The translations under genes and the position numbers were made by a program. A DNA stretch of 64,000 nucleotides from Christensenella sp. UBA5893 (GTDB lineage Bacteria; Bacillota; Clostridia; Christensenellales; UBA1242): assembly GCA_002431905.1 (NCBI GenBank), contig DJER01000028.1, positions 1-64,000 on the forward strand, written 5' to 3'. Below are positions 25,554 through 33,231 of the stretch, in pieces; position 1 is the stretch's first letter; every line of letters starts with the position of its first letter. Below the pieces are notes generated by a model, which worked only from the letters and a program-made list of their open reading frames with translations, had not been told where the DNA came from and ran no database searches.

Positions 25554-25582
25554 TTTACAAAGACGAAATCTTGTGATATATT
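25554..25582 (+). promoter_or_regulatory. tRNA-Ser promoter
   Basis: TTTACA (25554-25559) and TATATT (25577-25582) are 17 bases apart, placing the transcription start a few bases before the tRNA 5' end. Confidence 0.7.
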
Positions 25583-25595
25583 TTTTCTTGGACTT

Positions 25596-25683
25596 GGAAA
25601 GATGGCAGAGAGGTCTAATGCACACGCTTGGAAAGCGTGCGAAGTGAGAGCTTCCGCAGGTTCAAATCCTGTTCTTTCCGCCA
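25596..25683 (+). tRNA. tRNA-Ser (anticodon GGA)
   Basis: Acceptor GGAAAGA pairs with TCTTTCC (25673-25679); discriminator G and encoded CCA follow. The anticodon stem CACGC/GCGTG has loop TTGGAAA, giving GGA, which reads UCC and UCU. A long variable arm (GAAGTGAGAGCTTC) is the class II mark of tRNA-Ser. A promoter precedes it and a terminator follows. Confidence 0.95.
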
Positions 25684-25687
25684 ACAT

Positions 25688-25722
25688 AAAAAATCTGACA
25701 AAATTCTTGTCAGATTTTTTAT
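25688..25722 (+). terminator. tRNA-Ser terminator
   Basis: AAATCTGACA pairs with TGTCAGATTT, followed by a T run, 5 bases after the CCA end. Confidence 0.9.
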
Positions 25723-25834
25723 TATTTGTTTATACTGATAATCACCATAAATTACAAAAATTTTAGTAAAAATACAAATATTTTCATAATTTTTGCTAAT
25801 TTTTACAGTATTTTTATAAATTTTAGTTTATTTT

Positions 25835-26980
25835 TTAAAAAACAATTTCATGGTCATTTATTATTTTATTGTTATCAAAAATTTTCTCTGCCTCATCTTT
25901 TGACAATACCAATTGATTTGAGTTTAACGAACCTTTAAATCTTTCAATTTGTTGTGCATTATATGATTCATTTGCCATTTTTGTAAATAATTTATATAAC
26001 TCATTAAAATTTTTTGAAGTTGTTTTTGACATTGTTGTAAAAACAAGTTTTTCCAATTGTTGTTGTGGCATTGGTTTATCCTGCTCATCCATATATTCAT
26101 ACATTGGATAATATCGGCTGTAATATTGTCTACCTTTACTATCTTTTTTTATTTCATCGAAATCATAAAAATCATATTTACTCATATCATCATCTTGGCA
26201 ATTAACTGCCATAAGCATATGACAATATTTTGGAATTTTATAATCCCCCCTAACATTATCCCATGTAGGATCACTGTAAAAATGTCCATTTATTGAGTAT
26301 TTGCCATCATTTATTTCAATTTTTAATCTTGAATGGTCTTCAGTATTGCCATTGTCCAAGTTTTTAATTGTGCACGCAATTCTTGTGGAATTTAGCCCCG
26401 GCATATTCAATGTGTCAATTATCTCGTTTACCAAAGACGTAAAACCTGCGCATACAAATTCAGGTTCTTTCAAAAATGCTCCTGCAAAAAGTTGGTCATT
26501 ACTAAACCCGCTTCTTTTTGTTGAACAAGCATACTTTGTTAGTGTTGAAACTTTTAAATAAATATATGTATATGCTTCTGCTGGAGATAGCTTCTTTAAT
26601 TTTATCTCATCGCATATTTTGTATATATAACTGTTAGCATTTACTATTGTTTCTATGTCCCAAAGTTTTGTTGTAATACTGTTTGTTTTACTTCTAGTTT
26701 TGTGAGCAACAACTATATTTATGTTGTTATTTGAGTTTAGATTTTTGTATAGTTTATAAATATCACAAAAAATTTGATAAGGAATTTTTTCATCTGCAAC
26801 CTTAATATTTATGTGATTATTTATATTTTTTAACAACAAAGAAGAATCACTTGAAAGAAAACTCAACAATTCGAGTTGCTTTTTTGAATAATCAATGTCA
26901 TTTTCTTCCAACAAATCCATATTAACTTCTTCATTGCTATTGTTTATGTTCTTTAAATCATCAATTGAGCAAATATTCAT
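25835..26980 (-). CDS. Transglutaminase-like cysteine protein (intracellular)
   Basis: 381 residues without signal peptide. The centre reads as a transglutaminase-like (papain-fold) core: Cys177 in EFVCAGFTSLVNEII, His216 in EDHSRLKIEI and Asp237 in HFYSDPTWDN, in the order and spacing of that superfamily's Cys-His-Asp triad. The DPTWD motif is especially typical. Such proteins may act as peptidases, amidases or cross-linkers. The N-terminal 140 and C-terminal 130 residues are unassigned. It lies 11 bases after the 26992 gene, forming a two-gene unit. Substrate unknown. Confidence 0.75.
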   Translation of the reverse strand: MNICSIDDLKNINNSNEEVNMDLLEENDIDYSKKQLELLSFLSSDSSLLLKNINNHINIKVADEKIPYQIFCDIYKLYKNLNSNNNINIVVAHKTRSKTNSITTKLWDIETIVNANSYIYKICDEIKLKKLSPAEAYTYIYLKVSTLTKYACSTKRSGFSNDQLFAGAFLKEPEFVCAGFTSLVNEIIDTLNMPGLNSTRIACTIKNLDNGNTEDHSRLKIEINDGKYSINGHFYSDPTWDNVRGDYKIPKYCHMLMAVNCQDDDMSKYDFYDFDEIKKDSKGRQYYSRYYPMYEYMDEQDKPMPQQQLEKLVFTTMSKTTSKNFNELYKLFTKMANESYNAQQIERFKGSLNSNQLVLSKDEAEKIFDNNKIINDHEIVF

Positions 26981-26991
26981 AACACACTTCC

Positions 26992-27492
26992 CTATATCTC
27001 TCCTATTTTATATCCCAAGTTGTTTGCAACTATTATAAATTTTTTAATATTAAATATTCCCCATTGATTACAAACAGACACTTTTGTCCCATCCTTTAAA
27101 GTTATTAAATCTTGTTCGTTTGAAAAGTATCTTTTTGGATAATCAGTTATATTTTTCACGTTCTCTATATCATCTGCAACCATTAACGAGCCCTGCAAAG
27201 ACTTGTCAAAAACATTTTGCAAATCGTTTAAATTTATTTGAGAAAGTTTTTTCGCGTAATCTTTTATAATAGCAAGAACCAATCTATTTTTGTGCAATAT
27301 TTTGCCTTCGTACAAATATTTTGTTTTATCTCTATTGGAAAGTTTTTGATTTTGACTTTCAATATTACTTTCTTTTATCTCACTTTTAGGCATAAAACCA
27401 TTTGAAACAAATAGACTTAAAAGATTTTCTAGTCTTTCTACTCTTTGTTTCAATAATGTGATTTCTTCTTCAATTTTGCCATCTTTCGCAAT
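26992..27492 (-). CDS. Hypothetical protein with short coiled coil; possible ATT start
   Basis: About 166 residues if started at ATT (27490-27492), which has AAAGGA eight bases upstream. An alternative TTG at 27453 has no ribosome site and would remove half of the coiled coil (EEEITLLKQRVERLENLL). An in-frame stop lies four codons before the ATT. The C-terminal 110 residues (YEGKILHKNRLVLAIIKDY...LITLKDGTKVSVCNQWGIFNI) resemble a domain found at the C-termini of some restriction or defence-type proteins, recalled only loosely. It is followed by the transglutaminase-like gene. It could be a remnant of a longer gene. Confidence 0.65.
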   Translation of the reverse strand: MAKDGKIEEEITLLKQRVERLENLLSLFVSNGFMPKSEIKESNIESQNQKLSNRDKTKYLYEGKILHKNRLVLAIIKDYAKKLSQINLNDLQNVFDKSLQGSLMVADDIENVKNITDYPKRYFSNEQDLITLKDGTKVSVCNQWGIFNIKKFIIVANNLGYKIGEI

Positions 27493-27596
27493 TTCTTATA
27501 TCCTTTGATATTAGTATATCAAACCTTGCCAATAATTTCAACTCAAAAACAATGGAACAATAATTTTATGCATTTGTGAATAATAACCAAACAAAG

Positions 27597-27630
27597 AATC
27601 TGGCAAAACTTGTCAGATTTTTTATTTTAA
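27597..27630 (+). terminator. Hairpin with T run, no obvious upstream gene
   Basis: AATCTGGCA and TTGTCAGATT form a stem followed by TTTTTTATTTT on the plus strand. It closely resembles the tRNA-Ser terminator sequence. No plus-strand gene ends nearby; it lies about 150 bases before the FAD oxidoreductase start and upstream of that gene's likely promoter. Confidence 0.5.
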
Positions 27631-27700
27631 CTATCAAATTTCATATATTTTATCAAATCTTTATATTCATCTTAAATTATTATATTACCTATTAACTTGT

Positions 27701-27730
27701 TTGATATTGGCTCTGATTTTAATATATTAT
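27701..27730 (+). promoter_or_regulatory. Likely promoter of the FAD oxidoreductase gene
   Basis: TTGATA (27701-27706) with TATTAT (27725-27730, spacing 18) or the overlapping TATATT (spacing 16). The start codon lies about 45 bases downstream. Confidence 0.5.
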
Positions 27731-27775
27731 GTATAAACTTGTACCTATCTTGTTAATAAATAATTGGAGAATTTT

Positions 27776-28981
27776 ATGCAATATGTAAAAGGTGTTCCCT
27801 ATTTTTGTCAAAATGTTGAATATTTGAAACAATATCAATATTTGACAACTGACATAAGTTGCAACATTTTGATTGTCGGTGGCGGGATATGTGGTGCGAT
27901 ACTTAACTATTATTTATCTCAAAAATATGATGTTGCACTAATAGATAAAGGACGAATCGGTCAAAACTGCACAAGTTGTGCAACTGCAATATTAGAATAC
28001 CAACTTGACGAATTTTATGAAGATTTAAAACAGGAACTCACAAAACAAGAAATTATCGAAATATATAAAATGGGGCAAAATTCAATAAAAAAGATTGAAA
28101 AATTCATAAAAAAGTATGGAAATAATTGTAATTTTGCAAAAAGACCATCATTTTTGTTTAGTCAAAATGCGCAAGATAATAACAAATTAAAAAAGGAATA
28201 TAACCTGCGCAAGAACTACGGATTTGACTGCAAATTGTATACAAGAACAAACAACCCTTTCCCTTTCCCAATTGCAAGTGGAATATACGACAAAAATGGT
28301 GGTGCCGAACTTAACCCATATCTGTTTTGCAAACAACTTATAGAAAATTCAAAAAATCAAGATAAAATATATGAAAATACATCGTTTGATAGCTTTTTAA
28401 CCGAAAATAATAGGTTTTGTGTCACAACTTGTTACAATCATAAAATTTACGCAAAAAAGATAGTTCTTGCAACAGGGTTTAATATGGAGTTTTTTCAAGA
28501 CGAAAATATGATGCAAAGATTTATAACCTACACAATCGTAACAAACCCTGTAAAATGTATACAATGGAAAAATAATGCAATAATTCGCGACAATCAAAAA
28601 CCATATCACTATTTACGAAAATTACCGGATAATAGATTGATTTTTGGTGGCGAAGATGTCCAATTTAAAAAACAAAACTACTCAAAAGCGAAATGTGAGA
28701 AAAAATACAAAAACTTATACAATACGCTTTGTTCACTATTTGAAAAAGACAAAACCCAAATCAAAATTGATTACAAGTTTTGTGGTGCTTTTGGAACAAC
28801 CGACAACAACCTTGGACTTATTGGTGAAACTGATATTGACAACCTTTACCTATTTTTAAGTTGCGGTGCGAATGGAATCATCAATGCTATCAATGGCGTT
28901 GAAATGATTGAATATATGTTCAACCATAAACAGCATCCGCTTGCACATTTATTTACACCAATGAGAGTTATAGATAGTTAA
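27776..28981 (+). CDS. FAD-dependent oxidoreductase (DAO family)
   Basis: 401 residues from ATG at 27776, with GGAGA five bases upstream; an in-frame TTG at 27764 overlaps that site and is rejected. Near residue 28 the FAD-binding Rossmann motif reads ILIVGGGICGAILNYYL, and acidic IDKGRIG follows at the second strand. The C-terminal GANGIINA is the second FAD contact typical of glycine/D-amino-acid oxidase-type enzymes. There is no signal peptide and no Rieske cluster. It is monocistronic with its own promoter and terminator. Substrate not predictable: an amino acid, glycerol phosphate or similar. Confidence 0.85.
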   Translation: MQYVKGVPYFCQNVEYLKQYQYLTTDISCNILIVGGGICGAILNYYLSQKYDVALIDKGRIGQNCTSCATAILEYQLDEFYEDLKQELTKQEIIEIYKMGQNSIKKIEKFIKKYGNNCNFAKRPSFLFSQNAQDNNKLKKEYNLRKNYGFDCKLYTRTNNPFPFPIASGIYDKNGGAELNPYLFCKQLIENSKNQDKIYENTSFDSFLTENNRFCVTTCYNHKIYAKKIVLATGFNMEFFQDENMMQRFITYTIVTNPVKCIQWKNNAIIRDNQKPYHYLRKLPDNRLIFGGEDVQFKKQNYSKAKCEKKYKNLYNTLCSLFEKDKTQIKIDYKFCGAFGTTDNNLGLIGETDIDNLYLFLSCGANGIINAINGVEMIEYMFNHKQHPLAHLFTPMRVIDS

Positions 28982-29012
28982 AAAAAATGGCCACATTATG
29001 TAGCCACTTTTT
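28982..29012. terminator. Bidirectional terminator
   Basis: TGGCCAC and GTAGCCA-type arms lie between A and T runs, serving the FAD oxidoreductase (plus) and ldh (minus), which converge here. Confidence 0.65.
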
Positions 29013-29919
29013 AATCTTTAATTTTACTGATGGTTTCTTTTATTGCATCAATCGAATCAATCAGTCTATCTCGTTCTTCATGATTCAATTCCAAATCTTG
29101 AGTTTCCTTCACGCCCTCACGATTTAATATTGATGGCATACCAAAGTATATTTTATGTTCTTTGTTATATGCCGATATTGTCATAATTTCATTTGAGTTG
29201 TTTAAAATTGCATTTGTTATATTGGTTAAGCACATACCAATGCCATAGCAAGTGTTACCTTTTTTGTTGATGATATCATATGCACTTGTTCTAACTTCAT
29301 ACAAGATTTTTGAACAATCATTTTCTGAAAGATACGTACTAGCCTTGTTTAGTCCAATCATTGCACCACTCCAAGGAATAAATTCAGAATCCCCATGTTC
29401 GCCTATAACATAAGCATGTATATTTTTTGGACTTACTTCCAATTTATCTGCAATTAAACATCTAAGTCTTGCACTATCAAGCACAGTTCCACTTCCTATA
29501 ACTTTGCTTGGCTTAAAGTTTGATAATTTGTATGTGATATAAGTCATAACATCAAGTGGATTTGTTGCAACCAAGTATATTCCATTGAAATTTGTTTTGT
29601 TTATTTGTGTTATTATACTTTTAAAAACTGCGTAATTTTTGTTAATTAAATCAGTTCTCGTTTCGCCCACTTCCTGTGGTCTGCCTGCACAAATGCACAC
29701 TATGTCGGCATCATTACAATCACTATAATCACCCGCTTTTATTCTTATTCGATTTGAATTGTATGCTGCAGCATGGGTCAAATCCATCGCTTCGCCCAAA
29801 ACCTTATCCTTGTTTATATCTATAAGCACAAGTTCATCAACTTTGTTTTTTGTTATTACCAAAGAAAAAGCATAACTCATTCCAACATTTCCACAGCCAA
29901 CTATAACAACTTTATTCAT
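29011..29919 (-). CDS. ldh: L-lactate dehydrogenase
   Basis: 302 residues. The NAD-binding Rossmann motif VIVGCGNVGMSYAF, substrate-binding GRPQEVGETRTDL, NPLDVMTY and the catalytic His in GEHGDSEF are all present. It reduces pyruvate to lactate with NADH in the cytosol, regenerating NAD during fermentation. The loop Gln (RPQ) favours lactate over malate dehydrogenase, which has Arg there. Monocistronic, convergent with the oxidoreductase. Confidence 0.95.
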   Translation of the reverse strand: MNKVVIVGCGNVGMSYAFSLVITKNKVDELVLIDINKDKVLGEAMDLTHAAAYNSNRIRIKAGDYSDCNDADIVCICAGRPQEVGETRTDLINKNYAVFKSIITQINKTNFNGIYLVATNPLDVMTYITYKLSNFKPSKVIGSGTVLDSARLRCLIADKLEVSPKNIHAYVIGEHGDSEFIPWSGAMIGLNKASTYLSENDCSKILYEVRTSAYDIINKKGNTCYGIGMCLTNITNAILNNSNEIMTISAYNKEHKIYFGMPSILNREGVKETQDLELNHEERDRLIDSIDAIKETISKIKD

Positions 29920-29961
29920 AAATTACTCCTAGTAAAAGTTTACATATAAAATAAATTAAAG

Positions 29962-30426
29962 TCAATTAAAATAAGTCACGCTAACTTTCATACTATAAAA
30001 AATTTTTAATGTATCCACCAATGCAAAGTATCCATTTTCAATACTATCTTTATCTAGATTAAAAATTAAATAGCACTTTTCGTCTTTTGCATAAGATATT
30101 GCATTATATATAATATTTCGCATTTTTTGTGGATTTTGAGTAGAAATTTCAAACTTTTTTATATCTTTTTCATTAAACTTTGCAATTATCTGTTTGTTCT
30201 GTTTTATATTTTCCTTTTCAATTTCAATCTCACTTTCTATCGTTAATGGAATACTTATATTAAAAAACAGTTCTCTATATTCTGCTTTTAAGTTGTCAAA
30301 ATTTTTTACAACAATATTTATTCCGTAATTACTTGAATTATCATTCGCAAATACAATATCATTAACTGTTGCACAAAAAAATGGTAATACAAAAATAAAA
30401 AGAACAAAAGGTATATACTTTTTCAT
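29962..30426 (-). CDS. Hypothetical exported protein, 154 aa
   Basis: The N-terminus MKKYIPFVLFIFVLPFFCATVND is a signal peptide or signal anchor. The mature part is Lys/Glu/Asn-rich with alternating strands and helices and no recognised motif. It lies between ldh (43-base gap) and gtrA (28-base gap) on the same strand. It may share a transcript with gtrA. Function unknown. Confidence 0.7.
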   Translation of the reverse strand: MKKYIPFVLFIFVLPFFCATVNDIVFANDNSSNYGINIVVKNFDNLKAEYRELFFNISIPLTIESEIEIEKENIKQNKQIIAKFNEKDIKKFEISTQNPQKMRNIIYNAISYAKDEKCYLIFNLDKDSIENGYFALVDTLKIFYSMKVSVTYFN

Positions 30427-30454
30427 ATATATATTTTGCTCTCTTTTAAAATTA

Positions 30455-30925
30455 TTATTTACTTAAATTGCTTGTATTTTTATCTTTTTTCTCTCTAAAT
30501 ACAAAATACTTGCTATACAAAAATTCTGTAACAAAATTCACAATCATCGTCAATGCCAAAATTAAGTATTCATTCCAACCGACCTTGCTTAATGCATCTC
30601 CCCACAATGTTGAAAGTGGAGTAAACACCAAATAATAACAAAATACCTTTAGCATTGCAATTGGAATATTGTTTGACGATTTGAATGTAAATTTCCTATT
30701 GAATGTAAAATTCCATAATACTGAACAAACAAGTCCAATTAAATATGCTGGCCAATATGTAAGTCCTGCGACTTCATTTAGTAACGTAAAAACTACTATT
30801 TGAATAACTCCAGCAGATATTGAAAATGCCAAAAATTTTAGTGCTTGCAAAAAGTATTCTTTTTTTGTTTGAGTTTTTATCGCTACTTTTGCATTTTGTT
30901 GTACTTCTTCTTTATTCTCTTCCAT
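30455..30925 (-). CDS. GtrA-family membrane protein
   Basis: 156 residues from ATG at 30925. A basic N-terminal tail is followed by four transmembrane segments in the GtrA pattern (FLAFSISAGVIQIVVF..., YLIGLVCSVLWNFTFNRKFTF, FCYYLVFTPLSTLWGDAL, LTMIVNFVTEFLYSKYFVF). The NFxxNRKFTF motif and final YVF are characteristic. GtrA proteins are thought to flip polyprenyl-phosphate-linked sugars for surface polysaccharide modification. There is no ribosome binding site; the promoter sits so close that the mRNA is probably nearly leaderless. Glycosyltransferase partner not adjacent. Confidence 0.88.
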   Translation of the reverse strand: MEENKEEVQQNAKVAIKTQTKKEYFLQALKFLAFSISAGVIQIVVFTLLNEVAGLTYWPAYLIGLVCSVLWNFTFNRKFTFKSSNNIPIAMLKVFCYYLVFTPLSTLWGDALSKVGWNEYLILALTMIVNFVTEFLYSKYFVFREKKDKNTSNLSK

Positions 30926-30934
30926 AATCAATTT

Positions 30935-30963
30935 AGTATAATAAATTTTGTTGACAAAGTCAA
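30935..30963 (-). promoter_or_regulatory. gtrA promoter implying a leaderless mRNA
   Basis: On the minus strand TTGACT (30958-30963) and TATACT (30935-30940) have a 17-base spacer. The expected transcription start is about 30927-30929, zero to four bases before the ATG at 30925. Confidence 0.7.
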
Positions 30964-30974
30964 TATAATATTAT

Positions 30975-31006
30975 TAAAAAAATTCGCACATTATTGTACG
31001 AATTTT
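30975..31006 (-). terminator. Terminator of the rplU-prp-rpmA operon
   Basis: On the minus strand AAAATTCG pairs with CGAATTTT across a small loop, followed by T6. It lies about 10 bases after the rpmA stop. Confidence 0.8.
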
Positions 31007-31013
31007 AACATCA

Positions 31014-31289
31014 TTATTCAGCAATTACGCTAACAATTTTTTTATCGCCACTCTTTGAAAATTTAACTTTTCCATTAGCAGTTGCAAAAATTGTATAATC
31101 TTTTCCAAGTCCACAATTTACACCTGGATAAACTTTTGTGCCTTTTTGACGAACGATAATTGAGCCAGCAAGAACTTCTTGACCATCATATCTTTTTACA
31201 CCAAGTCTTTTTGAATTACTATCTCTACCGTTCTTTGTGCTACCACCACCTTTCTTGTGGGCAAAAAGTTGGATATTAATAAATTTCAT
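31014..31289 (-). CDS. rpmA: Ribosomal protein bL27 with cleavable N-terminus
   Basis: 91 residues. The start MKFINIQLFAHKKGGG is the Firmicute-type form in which the first nine residues, up to LF, are removed by the Prp protease, exposing AHKKGGGS for the peptidyl-transferase centre. The rest (SKRLGVKRYDGQEVLAGSIIVRQKGTK) is conserved bL27. It overlaps prp by 14 bases. Confidence 0.98.
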   Translation of the reverse strand: MKFINIQLFAHKKGGGSTKNGRDSNSKRLGVKRYDGQEVLAGSIIVRQKGTKVYPGVNCGLGKDYTIFATANGKVKFSKSGDKKIVSVIAE

Positions 31290-31617
31290 CTTGAACCTCC
31301 AATTTAATATAGTCGCTGTATGATGACAACAAATCGTTTAATGAAAGTTGCATAGTCTTCAAAATTATTTGAGCATCTTGCAATTTTTGTTCACTAAGAT
31401 TTTTTGGCAATTCAAATTTTAAATAGCCTTTTTTGTCATCCTTTTTGATTACAGCATTGATTTTTAGAACTTTGACAATTCCAAGACAAACACTTTGAGT
31501 TATTGATGAAACTGCACTGCAAAGAATATCTTTACCATAGTCATCATAACCTGTGTGCCCAGAAACTGTAAAAGCAACAATATTATTGTTTTTTATTCTG
31601 ATTTGAATATTTGTCAT
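31276..31617 (-). CDS. prp: Ribosomal-processing cysteine protease Prp
   Basis: 113 residues, the usual length. The His in VSGHTGYDDYGKDILC and the Cys six to ten residues later (DILCSAVSS) form the catalytic pair of the family (YsxB). It removes the N-terminal extension of bL27; both partners are encoded next to each other, and bL27 has the matching cleavage motif. It starts one base after rplU. Confidence 0.95.
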   Translation of the reverse strand: MTNIQIRIKNNNIVAFTVSGHTGYDDYGKDILCSAVSSITQSVCLGIVKVLKINAVIKKDDKKGYLKFELPKNLSEQKLQDAQIILKTMQLSLNDLLSSYSDYIKLEVQDEIY

Positions 31618-31618
31618 A

Positions 31619-31924
31619 TTACTTTATCTCTAAGATTTTAACTTGAGTGAATGGTTGTCTATGACCTTGTTTTCTTCTAACATTTTTCTTTGCTTTGTAT
31701 TTGTAAACAACAACCTTGTCGCCTTTGCCTTGTGCAAGGACCTCTGCTGTGCAAATAGCACCTTTAACAACTGGTGTTCCACAAACTACTTTGCCTTCGT
31801 TTGATGTGAGCAAAACTTCAAATTCAACTTTGTCGCCAACATTTTTATCAAGTTTTTCAACTTCCAAAACATCACCGGCTTGGACTTTGTATTGTTTTCC
31901 TCCTGTTTGAATAATTGCAAACAT
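31619..31924 (-). CDS. rplU: Ribosomal protein bL21
   Basis: 101 residues with the family start MFAIIQTGGKQYKVQAGDVLEVEKL and the C-terminal KKNVRRKQGHRQPFTQVKI. It binds 23S rRNA in the large subunit. It is first in the rplU-prp-rpmA operon, with AAGGAGG upstream and a structured leader before it. Confidence 0.98.
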   Translation of the reverse strand: MFAIIQTGGKQYKVQAGDVLEVEKLDKNVGDKVEFEVLLTSNEGKVVCGTPVVKGAICTAEVLAQGKGDKVVVYKYKAKKNVRRKQGHRQPFTQVKILEIK

Positions 31925-31995
31925 AACTTTCCTCCTTAACTAATCTCACTATCCTAGGTGGCACAACGGCACTTTGAAACCCATAATATGTGGCA
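31925..31995 (-). promoter_or_regulatory. Probable bL21 leader RNA
   Basis: The region between the operon start and rplU contains an ATTATGGGTTTCAAA stretch and complementary GTGCC/GGCAC-type arms, followed by AAGGAGG, in the place of the known L21 autoregulatory leader of Firmicutes. The assignment is by position and general look, without a covariance search. Confidence 0.45.
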
Positions 31996-32053
31996 TACCT
32001 TGATATATTAACATAATTTAAAAACTATGTCAATTATAAAGTCCAAAAAACTA

Positions 32054-32125
32054 TTAGTATTCAATGTGAATTTTTACTTTTGAATTATCTTCAAAGTTAA
32101 TAAAGTCATCAGTTTGATAACTCAC
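32054..32125 (-). CDS. Possible 23-aa coupled mini-ORF
   Basis: A GTG overlaps the TGA stop of the SUFU gene (GTGA), giving a 23-residue frame ending at 32054 (starts MSYQTDDFINFEDN). The GTGA overlap is typical of translational coupling, and composition is coding-like. It could instead be a frameshifted tail of the SUFU protein. No family known. Confidence 0.3.
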   Translation of the reverse strand: MSYQTDDFINFEDNSKVKIHIEY

Positions 32126-32715
32126 TTTACTATTTTTCTTGCCAAGAATGCGTCTGGCTTACAATTTTCTCCATATATACTGTTTTCTATCGCCTCAAAA
32201 CCTATATCATATTCTTCTTGAGTTATTGGTACAACTTGCAAAATTGCACATTTATCAAAAAGCCCAAGTTTGAATTTAAGTATTCTCGAGTCTCGTATCG
32301 CCTCTGGCATTAGCAAAAGGGATATTGGCCAATTTTCTTGATCATTAGTAAGTTCAATTGTATGGCCGTATGATATAAACTCACCTAGATCTCTTGAAGA
32401 ATATGCTGTTAGTATCAAAAACTTATAATACCAATCATAATCTTTGCTATCTGGTGAAATGTTAATATATTTATCAAGAAACATTACATATTCATTTCTT
32501 CTTGCAATGGCAGGTTTATGCTTTGGCATTTTATAATCACTTGCACCAACTGTGGCGAGTTTCCAAAATGGGTATTTTTTTGTTGGTTTGTATATAATTA
32601 CATCAATTGGCATTGTTTCGTTTGGATTACCACAAAATTCAAGCATATCTTCTGCTTCTTGCTCAAAATATTTGTTATAGTGATTTACAGTTTTAAAAAA
32701 TCTTCTTTTGTTCAT
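32122..32715 (-). CDS. Suppressor-of-fused (SUFU) domain protein
   Basis: 197 residues, cytosolic. The layout matches bacterial SUFU-domain proteins: an N-terminal FWKLATVGASDYKMP block, a middle ENWPISLLLMPEAIRDS stretch and the C-terminal LQVVPITQEEYDIGFE motif. In bacteria these occur as stand-alone proteins or immunity-like partners; the function is not settled. It is flanked by ribosomal protein operons and may be followed by a 23-codon coupled frame. No toxin gene is adjacent. Confidence 0.75.
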   Translation of the reverse strand: MNKRRFFKTVNHYNKYFEQEAEDMLEFCGNPNETMPIDVIIYKPTKKYPFWKLATVGASDYKMPKHKPAIARRNEYVMFLDKYINISPDSKDYDWYYKFLILTAYSSRDLGEFISYGHTIELTNDQENWPISLLLMPEAIRDSRILKFKLGLFDKCAILQVVPITQEEYDIGFEAIENSIYGENCKPDAFLARKIVK

Positions 32716-32761
32716 AAATTACCTTCTTGGCATTATATCATACCGGCATTCAAAATAAAAG

Positions 32762-32793
32762 AAAAAACTGGAAAATAAATTTCCAGTTTTTTG
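32762..32793 (-). terminator. rplM-rpsI terminator
   Basis: AAAAAACTGGAAA pairs with TTTCCAGTTTTTT around a short AT loop; it works in either direction and lies 10 bases after the rpsI stop. Confidence 0.9.
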
Positions 32794-32802
32794 CAAAACG
32801 AA

Positions 32803-33231
32803 TTATCTCTTGCTGAATTGAGATGCTTTTCTTGCTTTCTTTAAACCATATTTCTTTCTTTCTTTCATTCTTGAATCTCTTGTCAAGAATCCAGCTTTTT
32901 TAAGTTCAGGTTTAAGGTTTTCTTCTGCAAGAACAAGTGCTCTTGAAATTCCATGGTTGATAGCACCTGCTTGACCACTAAGTCCACCGCCAATAACATT
33001 TACAATAACATCATATTTGTCTTGTGTGTTTGTGAGTTCCATTGGTTGACGAACAATAAGTTTAAGTGTGTCAAGACCAAAGTATTCTTCAATATCTTTT
33101 CCGTTTACAGTGATTTTTCCTGTTCCATTTGGAAGCAATCTAACTCTTGCAATTGATTTTTTTCTTCTTCCTGTTCCAAGGAATTGAACATTTTTAACTT
33201 TGCTTGCTTTTGCTGTTTTTCTTTCTGCCAT
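32803..33231 (-). CDS. rpsI: Ribosomal protein uS9
   Basis: 142 residues. The conserved GTGRRKKSIARVRL and GGGLSGQAGAINHGISRAL blocks and the basic C-terminal KKYGLKKARKASQFSKR tail, which reaches the P-site tRNA, are complete. Its start overlaps the rplM stop (TAATG), so it is coupled to rplM. Confidence 0.98.
   Translation of the reverse strand: MAERKTAKASKVKNVQFLGTGRRKKSIARVRLLPNGTGKITVNGKDIEEYFGLDTLKLIVRQPMELTNTQDKYDVIVNVIGGGLSGQAGAINHGISRALVLAEENLKPELKKAGFLTRDSRMKERKKYGLKKARKASQFSKR

Noticed and set aside
25499..25687. N-terminal extension of the HIT frame beginning MLAERTGFEP
   Set aside because: It is the antisense of tRNA-Ser and its promoter; the ATG at 25498 has a clear ribosome site and the family start.
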